Shown piece by piece: positions 50,416-61,300 of a stretch of 64,000 nucleotides of DNA (positions are counted from its first letter, which is position 1; every line of letters starts with the position of its first letter). The notes beneath the pieces are model-generated. The model was not told the DNA's origin. It did no database searches and saw only the letters and a program-made list of their open reading frames with translations. The translations under genes and the position numbers were made by a program. Source of the stretch: Phalacrocorax aristotelis (taxonomy: Eukaryota; Chordata; Aves; Suliformes; Phalacrocoracidae); NCBI RefSeq assembly GCF_949628215.1, contig NC_134280.1, forward strand, positions 8,257,795 to 8,321,794, written 5' to 3'.

Positions 50416-53217
50416 TTCAAAAAACCAGTAATTTTAGAGCATATTTACGGCAGAATAATTTTAACAGCATCTATAAAAACAGGTTAAAAATAGATGGTTG
50501 GAGGTTTTAATAAGGTTGTTTCAAAAAGGTCATTTTGCTATTTTGGACTTAAGTGCCCTGCATATTCTGTCCTTTTATAAATCATTATTTAAAATACTAG
50601 ATGCAGGAGGAAATCTATATAGGTTCAGAATCCAATCCAATACTGTAATATTTCCTATATAGTACTGGAATATATACTAATGTAATATATACAATATAAT
50701 ACTTTAATACTATAATGGATTCACAGCTAGTGCAGGCAGAAGACGAAGTTTTTCAGAGACAGGGAATCACTTGTGAGGCTTCACCATTTGCTGGGGGCTT
50801 CAGCTTTTAACACCTCTTAGTTGGTTATTTTTCCCAAAACCTGGGCACGGCCTCCCATTCCTGGTCTACAGCTCAGTGGGAAGCCTCCTGCAACTGCAAC
50901 TTATGCCGCCTTGAAGCACATCTCAGAGTGCATCAACTTCACAGGTACCAGCACACAGGGCTGTGTTCCAGCTTGCTGCCTCTGGCTGGTCTTCCTATCA
51001 ACCCTTAACAGCAACCGAATTCTGGTATTTCGTCCTAGTCTATCTTGCCCCACAACCCTACATGCATATGGGTATAATAAAGGAAAGATGTTATGTAAAA
51101 CAGAAGGTTAAGCTTCACAAGAGACCGCGTTTATGTTTGTTTTACCTATAACCACAATTTCAAGGTGAGCCAGGCTTCGCCCTGCTGTCACAGGAGGTGC
51201 CCTCCTCCCGCTGGCTTTTCCTGCTGTTGGCTCAATGTTCTCGCCCCACTCCCTTTGCCAAGCTCTGGTGCTCAGCTGACCCTCCGCTGAGCCAAGTCTG
51301 CTTGCTAACCTAGTAGAGCCCTGCCAAAAACATTTTCTGCCAGGTTACCAAGTGCTCTGCTTGACCACATGTTTCAAAGTCAGCGTGTCAGATCCATCAG
51401 CCCGGCCTGCCTCATCCAACAGCTCCCAAGCTTGCAACAAGGGAAGCCCACAGCTGCTTCGGCTGCGGTTGCCTGCCTGCTCCTTTGATGGCAGTGCCAA
51501 TTTAGGCAGTCCCACCCTTTGGTTCCCACCCTATGCTGCCGCTTTGTAGAGCTGACACAACCCTTTGTGCAGCCACAGAGCAAACAGGATCAAGGGGTGG
51601 ATGCAGCAGATGGCACAGACGTGCCCAACAGCCACGCTGGGCCGCTGGCAGGGGCAGTGCACTGGCCGGAAGGAGTAGCTTGGAGTGAAAAAGCTGCTTT
51701 AATCCAGCTGAAGGTGGCACTGCTAAATGTGCAACCACAGCTCACAGTAGTTCTCTTACCTTCAGACCCCTAAGGACCTTCAGCCCAACTGTTAGATCTG
51801 AAGATTTGGGGCATTCACTAAACCTTTCTTGTGAACAATGATCCCGAGCCAGGGCACCAAAAGGGGAACTCCAGACAACTCCTTTAAATCCTACAGTTTC
51901 TGTCCCATAGGACAACTTGGGTGTGAGCATACATGGGCCCATCCTCTTCACATTCAAATATCCCCTGAAGGCTGTGCTTGTGGTTAATGCACCCTACAAC
52001 GTCTGGACCAGATTAACATCACGCACCTTCATTCCTGCTCCAAGCTTGTGCTGCTTTCTCTGTTCTGCCTGCCTCCCACCACAAACTCTTCAAAATAAGG
52101 GCTCAACCTTTATTTTTGCTTCACCTCACATGTTAATCAAGCACAGTGCTAAGCACATGCAGCTAATAATGATGCTTGAGCATCCTGGGGGCTGTGAAAC
52201 AACAACGGCTTTTGACAATTAGTCAAAGCAATGAACAAAACTACAATACGCTGTATTTATTGCTGAGAAGCTCGCAGTAGAGGCCAGGGCTTAGCCCGTG
52301 GGGGAGGTCCAGAGGGGAGAGGCAGTTTTGCCCCACAGATTGTACCTCCAGGTTACCTCTTTTTCTCCCTTACACTGAGGAACATTTGCTCCTGTATTGA
52401 CAAAAGCTCTCAATTACAGCTAAAGTCTGGTAGAAGAATCAAAAGAAGCAGAGATACTTTTACAGGCGATGTCATCAATACAGCAGCAAAAAGCTTAAAG
52501 CGGTTATTGGCAGGAACCTGGAAATAGCTATGTTATGTTAACAACTACACTTCTGATCTGAAGCTGCGTTATTCTTTATTACTGTCTGTAATACTGTCCT
52601 CTTTCAGAAATACAGGTGCAGGAGCACGTGCAGAGCTTTTGAAAGAAATCCTGGAATTTAATTGGCACAACAGAGATACAGGTTATTCCTATCTCTCTTG
52701 TGCAGCAGCCAGAACAAAAGGCAGAGCTGGCCCTTGCAGGAGATCCGGCCTTGGGCAGAAGTCCAAGCAAACATACCGTTCCCAGAAATCAGGACCCCAT
52801 GTACATCTCTGCAGTTTATTACTCCAGCTCAATACCTTCTGCTGCTCTCAGCTGGTAATAACGCATGGGGACCAAAAGTCCTTTAAGCAACTGGTTTCCA
52901 AACCATTTAAAGCTTTATCGATTAAAACTAAATACTTGAAAAATCCACCCAGAGGCTTTAGCCTAAGTGCAATTCTACCACAAAAGTATCTCTATATTTA
53001 CGTGATGCTTCATGATCCAAAAATTTTTTTGTATGCACGCAGTTGAAGTAGTCACATATACACTGAAAAATTACTTGCCTTTCTGCTTTGATATAACATG
53101 AAGGACTGCACTGCTACTATTTCTACCTGAACAGCAACAACGCTGAGAAGCTTTAAAATGGAGAGAGTCCTCCCATTCCCACAAAAAACAACAGTCATGC
53201 ACAACAGAAGTTCATAC

Positions 53218-53292
53218 CTGTCTTTCAATAAACGCATTCATCCTCTGAAGCATTCCCTCACATGTAAATTCATAGGGCAAATAAGGGTCAAT
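53218..53292 (-). CDS. MGAT5: MGAT5 coding exon (third from last)
   Basis: A 75-bp symmetrical exon (phase 0 on both sides) between CACAG and GTATGA. It reads IDPYLPYEFTCEGMLQRMNA, then FIERQ. It matches about residues 599-623 of human MGAT5 (PY.PYEFTCEGMLQR.NAFIE.Q). Because it is in phase on both sides, skipping it would keep the frame and remove 25 residues of the catalytic domain end, including one conserved cysteine. Confidence 0.97.
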
Positions 53293-54134
53293 CTGTGGAA
53301 ACACAGCATGTTACGGTTAGAAGGGTTTTTGTTCAAACGAACTTTGTGGTGCGCTGTGTGGTAGCAGCTTGCATTCCAAATACTACATTATAGTGTAAGT
53401 AGCAACAATAAATGCAAATAAACTCATTAACAAATCACAGTTTCACAAAACCATCAGCAGTTTAAGCTGATTTTTGCTCTTTTGTAATGGCAATAAAAGT
53501 TGCTCAGTGATTATCTTTAAGGAAACTCAGGGTATACTGCAAATTAATAGATAGAAAGCTAGCCTGAGACCCCGCGGGATTCCAGAACTCTTCTTCTAAC
53601 TAAGTTTCAGTTCTGGAGTTGAAGTGAAAAAAACCCGAAACCAACAACAAACCAAAAAACATGACCAAAAAAAGTGATACCTTTGAAAATTACTTAAAAC
53701 TTTCCCCCCCTTGAAGCGCCCTCATTACAATTCCACGCCGAGTGCACAAGCACTTCAGTGGTGGTTATGTCAAGGGTACAAAATCAGTCAAAAGAGTTGA
53801 GTGTGCATTTGGACAGCCTGCAGTGCTCTAAGAATCAACAAGGAAACCTCCTCACTCAATACACAGAAAATAGAGATTGCTGTATAATTTACATATGAAA
53901 GTCATGTTTCTACACAAATTCACTCAGTCATTTTTTTCAGGTAAAAAGCTGATGCATCCAGTACTTAAACATGACAATCGGATACCACAGAGATATAATA
54001 ACCAATTTTTTTCCCCCAATATCCTACCAACGTGCGGCACTCTGCTTTAATTAGACTAACATTAGGAAGCCCTCTACATGTGGTACACAATATCCCCTCA
54101 AGAGCTGATGACAAACTGAGGATACATTTCTTAC
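53293..54134 (-). other. MGAT5 intron, 0.8 kb
   Basis: Short intron without recognisable repeats. A C-rich run lies at about 53703-53711. Confidence 0.85.
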
Positions 54135-54251
54135 CTTTTGATTCAAAATTGACTTCACGGCCTTCTCAACTTCAGAAAGATCATTGATGTCTACTGTCCA
54201 GACATGGGGCTTCCCGATGTAAACTTCAGCATAGGGGTGCTGAGATGTCAA
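54135..54251 (-). CDS. MGAT5: MGAT5 coding exon (fourth from last)
   Basis: A 117-bp exon, phase 0 on both sides, between CTTTCAG and GTAAGAA. It reads LTSQHPYAEVYIGKPHVWTV, then DINDLSEVEKAVKSILNQK. It matches about residues 560-598 of human MGAT5 (LTSQHPYAEV.IG.PHVWTVD). This is within the glycosyltransferase domain (GT-B fold, family GT18). The stretch after DIN is more variable than the first half, as in other vertebrates. Confidence 0.97.
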
Positions 54252-57200
54252 CTGAAAGGAAGAAATGGTATCAGTAGAAATTGATGTGCCAAGACATCTT
54301 CCCTCTCACTCTCTACATCAGACTTTTCGGATGAAATGCACTAGGATAATGCAAGAATTCAGCCAGAACCTAAGAGTCAGCGTCATTCCTTCTGAGTTAC
54401 CTTTCAGATATTCCATGTTTAAATTTAGAAGGTGAATTAAGTTGGAAAACTGAAAATCAGTTAATAACGCAGATCACAAGTAACATTTGCACACCTCTCA
54501 GTTGCGGCTTTGATCTTCATAATGACCTACCTCACAAAAGACTTGATGCTTACTGAAATGACTTTTACGACGTGACCCTGCTTCCCCGCAGCTCATTCAC
54601 AGGGCTGCCCTGAGTTTTCACAACCCACAATTGCTACCTGCCCTGGTTATACTTGCATGGCCAGCTTCAAGAGGTGTCATCCTTGCCCCGTCTCACCTTC
54701 AGACAACATCCTCACCCTGTCTTTCCTTCAAATTTCAAATATTTCCAAGCTTCTGTGAGTGGCAGGGAATAAAGAATCATTTCTATCACTTAGATGATTT
54801 CTGACTCTTGCTGCTGACAGTACAAAAATGACTTGACCAGTTAACCCTCTTATCGAGGTATCTTGCTCACCGCTTTGTCAGAAAACAAATTCAGTAAATA
54901 CCCAAGCAGATAAGTAAGAAAAGTTAATAGAGTTTACTTTCAGAACTATCAGGATGGCATTAAAAGTAACTTTAGTGACAGGTTGCACAGGAGTGAGAAC
55001 ATTCAAATGAACACATGGAGAGGAGGCAAAAGCTGCGGAAGAGAGGGGAGTGTTTCACAATGGCCTCAGAAAAAAATAGCTTTTTAAATAAATACAACCC
55101 CCCTACAGAATAGATTATTCATAAACAATTTTTATACAGCTGCCTCTTTATGCATGATACAAAGAAAAATCTAGTTAGTGCAAGAGACCTGAAGTAGGAA
55201 ACAGTATCTATTGGAAAGAACCTTCTCCTGCACTGGGCATGTACCAGGCTTGCTTTCTTCCTCGAGTGAATGCAAGAAACTACTTCAAAAATTTTTTGCC
55301 TATCGCATTTTGCTTGTGGACAAGAGAAGCCAGTCTTACAGTTATACATATGGCACAAATCCGTGCTCCGAGACCAGTGCTCCAGGGAACTCTGCGCAGG
55401 CTCCCAGCTTTGGCTGCAGGGCAGCGTGGTGGTGAGGGCTCGTGACTGGCTGAGGGCTGCAGCTGCTGCGCTGGGAACTCGGGGTGCTTCTGCACGCCGC
55501 CAGCTTCTGTAGCTGCCTGCATTCACTCGCAGCCCGCTGCGCTAGGCTCCCACCAGCATATTTTAAATTCCTCCCAAAAAGTCCAATCCTTCTCAAAGGC
55601 TGATACAATCTAACCTTTTTTCAAAAGTATTTCTACTGCCACTAAAACTATACGCACTTAAAAATTCGGGTTATCACGACAGTGTTCCCGGGGCACTTAT
55701 GTCTGGACTTCAGATGGCAGAAGACACTTTCCTATTGCTTTCAGTAACAATAAAAACCTCCTACTGCACCTTTAAAAATATGAATGTAAAACAATGTTTT
55801 AAATTCCACAAAGCTTTAGGAATTATGCCTTAGACCACTCTCTCTCTATCATCTCAGACAGACAGACAGCAACATTAAAGCCAGATCTGATCTGGAAGAT
55901 GAACAACTGAACTTCTCAGACTAGCAGCTCTTTTAAGTATTAAGAGTAACCATCAACATATTTTTATTGCACCAGTTATTCCACATCTCATAAAATATTA
56001 CGACTATTTCCTAATACTGAAATGCTTTAATTAGATGAGGCTTAATGTTTTAGCTATTCAGGACATACTCCCTCTGTCTATAATTAAAATCTCTAAGAAT
56101 TCTTACAAATAGAATTGGAGTTAATTTCTAATTTCAGGTCTTTTCTTCCTTCCTAAAAGCAGAAAATGAAAGAAACCACACCCACCAAGCACACATTTCT
56201 ACTAGATTTAACATACAATGTTTTACTTCTTGGGGGGGGACAGAATGGGGAAGAAATACTGGTACAAAACAAGCCGCTTGAAAGTGATGATTTTTTTCTT
56301 TCCTGGCTCTTCCCCCCAGCAAACTCATGTCCCAAGACAAAACAACTGCTGATGGAAAATAAGAGTTGGCTTTTCAGTTTTTGTACAGAGTCTTCACTAC
56401 AGCACCCCGTCTTGGGGGTAGACAGGAAAGTTAACTCCCCCCAGTACATTCTACCTAGAACAAGAGAAAAACAGTGACTCGAAACGGTTACTTTACAAAA
56501 GCACTAAACACAGACTTTATCTTCAAATTGGTCTATGGATAATCAATTTGCAGAACTACACAAGGTTTTTCTGTTCTCCTTTAACACTTGAAAAAACTGA
56601 GAGAAGGATTTAAGGACTCTCTTAATCCCAAAGAACCAGCACATGGGTTACTGGCAATCGGATCTAAATGCAGCTGTGAAAAACCAGTTAGAGAAAAGGT
56701 TACTCTTAGGATAGGTCAAGCAGAGCATGTGAACGCAGCAACATCGTGACGAATGGCCATTATATTATTTTGTACTAAAGCAGTCAATAGGGATTATTTT
56801 TCTGTGCAATTCAGACGCACAGCATTTCCGTTAGCGCTGACACATGCCAGCAGGATTTACCACAGCGTTCCAAGCACTAAAATTCCTACTAAAGAGTTAA
56901 GAGAGTCCAGATTATTTACTGAGCCTGACCAGTTATAGCGCCTGGGCACAGAACAACTGGAAACAAGACAAACACTCGAGTGACCCACAGAAGAAAAGCT
57001 TTGAGAGGTGCCAAGCCCAAGGAGAAAGTTTAAACAGACTTTTCCCCCCTTATCAGTAGTATCTCCTTTGTCAGCAACGCAGGCTGTGAGAAGGGGCGAG
57101 TCTGAACTCATGTCCAGTACAGGCTGAATGTGTAACCAAGTAAAAGGCAATTACAGTCCTGGATCATAAAGTCATAAGGAATTCATGTTCCTGTTTGAAA

Positions 57201-58171
57201 TGGGAAACTGTCTTTTGCTTATCAACTAGCTGGCGCTGCTCAGTACGCAATTTATATAGCCCAAGCGTAACTTGAATTGGAAAATACGGCTGTGTAGAGT
57301 TCTCATCTTCTAAGTGTTACCTGAGAGCTTTCCCTTCAGATGAGTACATAAAGAAAATACCTATATGCACCTACAAGCAAGCCATGGTCACAGGCAAAAG
57401 TGCTAATGTCAGAAATGACTATGTGGCTGTTAAATGCTTGCAAGTGGTAGAGGCTAAATTTTACCTACACTGAAGTTGAAAAATATTCCGAAGTCAATGC
57501 CAGGATGAAGGGCTAGTTTACTTAGCTTACTTTTTCCCTTACGAGAGTCTAAACACACTGGCTGTTTTGAAAGCCTGACTTTGGTTTTCCTGTTCTCTTA
57601 AAGAGTCAATTCTCCAAACGCCTTCCGTGTTTAACCACAAACATGGTGGGCTGTGACCATTGATACCTTAGTTCAACAGTGCCTTGAGCAGGTCTTTCCT
57701 GGAGGAAAAAAAAAAACCAACACACACAACCACCCACAAACGGCATTTTTATAATTTACTTAAACACCTATTTACTTCCTGCACAGTAGACAGTAATGTT
57801 TGTTTCTTCAACAACATAAAACCACATTCAAATCATAAAATGACACATCATGTATCAGATGACATGATCTGTTCCTCAGCAGAACATCAGGTTTTTCAAG
57901 TGAAACTTCGGTTTTTGATCTATCAATAAGAATTAGCAGAATGTACATACCGGCAAATCTAGAGGTGAAGCTTAACAGTATGTTAATGAAAAATTTTTAT
58001 TATCTTATAAAAATAAGGACTAATAATCCCATCAATGACTAAAGAAAGTGACAGTTGCACACCTTTTGCAATAAACCGTGAACACTTATGCAATTTTTCC
58101 TATGTTGTATTACTAAAAAGGAATCCACAATCATTTTCAATAAAGAAATTACCGGGATGGATAAAGCTTAC
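54252..58171 (-). other. MGAT5 intron, 3.9 kb
   Basis: Unique AT-rich intron. A G+C- and CpG-richer patch lies at about 55360-55560, with several overlapping open frames on both strands. I see no protein motif in them. No transposon is recognised. Confidence 0.8.
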
Positions 58172-58318
58172 CTCTCGGAGTGTAGGTTTGCCTTTGAAAA
58201 ATTCTGTGTTTTTGCTACTTTTCGGTGGGTTAAATCTTAAATTTAGAAAAGCACATCCATTAGCAATAGCCTCTAAAGGAGCTGGCCCTTCATATGGAAA
58301 TCCGAGACCAACGAACAG
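58172..58318 (-). CDS. MGAT5: MGAT5 coding exon (fifth from last), sugar-nucleotide binding region
   Basis: A 147-bp exon, phase 0 on both sides, between ATTTTTCAG and GTAAGC. It reads LFVGLGFPYEGPAPLEAIAN, GCAFLNLRFNPPKSSKNTEF, FKGKPTLRE. It matches about residues 511-559 of human MGAT5. The Gly-Phe-Pro-Tyr-Glu-Gly and PLEAIANG motif belongs to the C-terminal half of the GT-B fold, where such glutamate-containing loops contact the donor nucleotide sugar (family knowledge). 'FFKGKP' replaces the human 'FFIGKP'. No break is present. Confidence 0.97.
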
Positions 58319-61300
58319 CTGAAAAATAGAAAAAAAGGACTATCTTAATTTTTGTTCTTTATACAAACTGAAAGCTAAGAGCTAACTTAAAATAAGCAAT
58401 AATGCATTCTAAATGTACCAGCCTGAAAAAATGTAACATTAAGAAGAAAACGGGAGAAATTCAGCAGCTCACCCCCTCCTACCCAAGCAGTAACAGAACG
58501 CCCTGTGAAACACATTTGACAATAATCTTCTGTAACAAGCTGAGGTGGTTTTTCATGGAGCTGAGGCAACAACGGACCCTTTCAGTTATTTTTTTGGGAA
58601 GGAAAAAAAAGTCATTTGGTGGTTTGATTGGTGTTGAAATGAAACTGCTGGGGCTCTCTTGCAGGTACAGGTTTTACTGCAGCAGCCTCACGGAACAGCC
58701 ACACTACTGTTTTCCCCCTCTTCCCCCACATCAGTTAACCTGCTGGTTTTGCCAGTATGAACATGCTCCTGGCAAACTGATTAAGTTTTCTAATTTAAAC
58801 GGTAGATGGCAGCAAACATCAAGTGAAGCCACTGTACCTAGGCAGCAAGAGCTTGCATAGGATTGAGAGGGTTCAACGCCTCCAAGGTAAATTGAAGGAG
58901 GAAAAAATGCATCACAAAGCTATTCTTACATCAGCCAAGATTACAGGTGCTCTAGAAAAGGCAGTGCTTTTCTCCAATGTAAAGAAATTTAATATTTTCT
59001 CAGAGCTGTCTGGCTTTTATTTGGATCTTGACCCCTTTCCTGGCCCAACGTAATTAAACCCCTGGAATTAAATATAGGATTTTTCCATTATTATTTGAAT
59101 GTCTGTATATGATGAGAGAATTAGAAGCTCTGGTTTGTAACAGCAATTTCTCAGCACTGCTGAATGACTTAATGCGTGTATATCTCTCTCTCTCCCCCTC
59201 GCCCGGCTTTTTCCAGGAAAAGATAGAGCAATTTCATAACAATTAGGATCATGTGTTCAGGATGTACGTACTCAGAGATCAAATTATACTCATTAAATTT
59301 TCTGCAACATGGAAGTGAATCCTAGTAACAGGAGATTCAAAACTGAAGGTCCTTTCTAGGAGCTGACCTTAACACTGATGCATAAACCCGCACAGGCACT
59401 GCAGCAACAATCCTCTCTGATGACCCGTGGCAAAACCAGCATAAATTCAAGTTGGCTTATTTTAAAAAGAAATTTAACACTTTTCAGCATAGTTGAGGGC
59501 ATACAGTTTTCTCTGCATAGAACTGAATATTGTTATTTCAGTTTTCAATTTTCAGGTTAAAAAGTTGCCTACTTACAATCAGTTTCTCAGCTATCTCGCA
59601 GATTTAAACCTTACAGGAAGCTCTCCAGTGGCTGATAAAAATAAAAAAGATCTGAAAGACTATCTCCACTAAAGCTAGATTATTTAAATTTGGGTTTTAT
59701 ATATGGTGTCGGATACATTACCTTTCAGTCAGAAAAAATCCATGCCAAATTTAATCTCAAAAGATGCTTAAAGAAAGGTAATCTCTTGAAAACAATGAAT
59801 TATGGACATAAAACCATTTCATGCAATCTGCACACGTAATGTTATTTATTTAAACTACTCCTTAGTTCAGGCAGAAAACCAGCTGAGAACCAGCAATTAA
59901 AACCATCTGAAGTATCAATTTTCCTATGATCCTTTGTTTGTCTGTTATGTAGAGAATGCTGGTTTGTTTGCTTCATTTTTCACTTTTTTAATAAACTGCT
60001 GCTGTGCACTGCTGAACAGTTGTGTCTGACTGGTCCGTTTATTTAGGAGGAAGCTCCATGGGGAAAGAAACACGGTTTTATGTTTTGACAGCACAGAGCG
60101 CACTGTCAACACTTAATCTATAATAAATAGCTTACCACCTGTTTTGCATCCATTTTCCAACCTTACCTCTATGCAGCACCATACCTTTGAAGAAAGGAAG
60201 AGGGATGTGCCTGATCGCTAGGAACAGTGCATGTGTGTGTGCTGCCTCTTGGCCTGAGGTTCCAGCCTGGCCCTCAGCTGCCCACAGCCCCCCCAGCTCC
60301 TTCTTTCAACCCTCCAAAATCTTCCATCACTCTCCATCACATCGTCATCCAGCCAAATGAAATTCCCAAGCTGAATCTAGACCCTGCTCCTGAAAATTGC
60401 CCTTTATTAACGTTCCTTGGCTAGGGAGCTTATATTTTTATAGGGTATAAAGAGCAAAACTAAAGAATATCTTAATTGCCTCAAGAAAGTCACATCCATT
60501 ATGATTAAAAAAGCAAGCATTAGAGAACACAGGTCATTTCTGTACCTCATTCTTACGATGCTCTAATTTGCTAATCCTTTGAATTACATGCAGCTTGTTA
60601 TTTCCAGAAAGGCTAAAACAATCTGTCAAGGTACTTTCTAAAAGTATGTAACAAATGCTGCAAGTCACTAATTGAAAAAGAAATGGAAAAAGGGAAAAAA
60701 AACCAGAAATAACAGGCAACGACTTTCAGGTACCAGTGAAGCAAGCATCCACCCCCAGTACAGTTGAGGCTGTGCGGAAGACAAGGCTCCCCTCCCACAA
60801 AATGATAAAAATTTAGAACAGACTGTATTTCCACTATTTTGTGATACAGATGCACCCTGGTGCCTCCACATAAGGTTGCTGACTCTGGCTTTTAGGGTCG
60901 TCTTCTACGAGATGCTGTGCCCGGTTAGAGAGTCCACTGTGGGCAGCTACCTTCACCCTACGGCTGAAGATCTATAACGCAAAACTCCAAATCTGACATT
61001 GTTGGCTACTCAACTGTGGGTACACACAGTTCAGAAGTGCTAGCCAGCCCTGATCGTGCTTTCTTAGCTGCAGCTGAGTTGCTATGCAGAGTAAAATTCC
61101 TTCATGTGCTACTGGTTGATTAGTGCTTGAAACCATTTCATTTTCTGCATGTGAGCATTTTTCTCACCTTTCAAATGTTTTTGAAAGCCAGAATCACTAT
61201 TTTTCATACAGTGCTTTAAGTGGGCACACACCACAGCAGGCTCTATACGCCCAAATAATGAGATGATTGCCAGGAGGAGTTTACAGTATAAAAGTATATC

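Larger units (their letters stand above)
49038..53217 (-). other. MGAT5 intron, 4.2 kb
   Basis: Holds a CR1 fragment at 50149, a TA run at 49190 and an AT-rich low-complexity stretch at about 50635-50715. Open frames on either strand (for example + 52639-53046) lack recognisable motifs. Confidence 0.8.

Noticed and set aside
55119..55526. 135-codon open frame on the - strand over a GC-richer patch
   Set aside because: Several overlapping frames on both strands are open here, which is a composition effect, and no known domain is present.
58402..58860. 152-codon open frame on the + strand, antisense to MGAT5
   Set aside because: Starts inside ordinary intron, shows no protein family signature, and has Lys runs produced by A-rich tracts.
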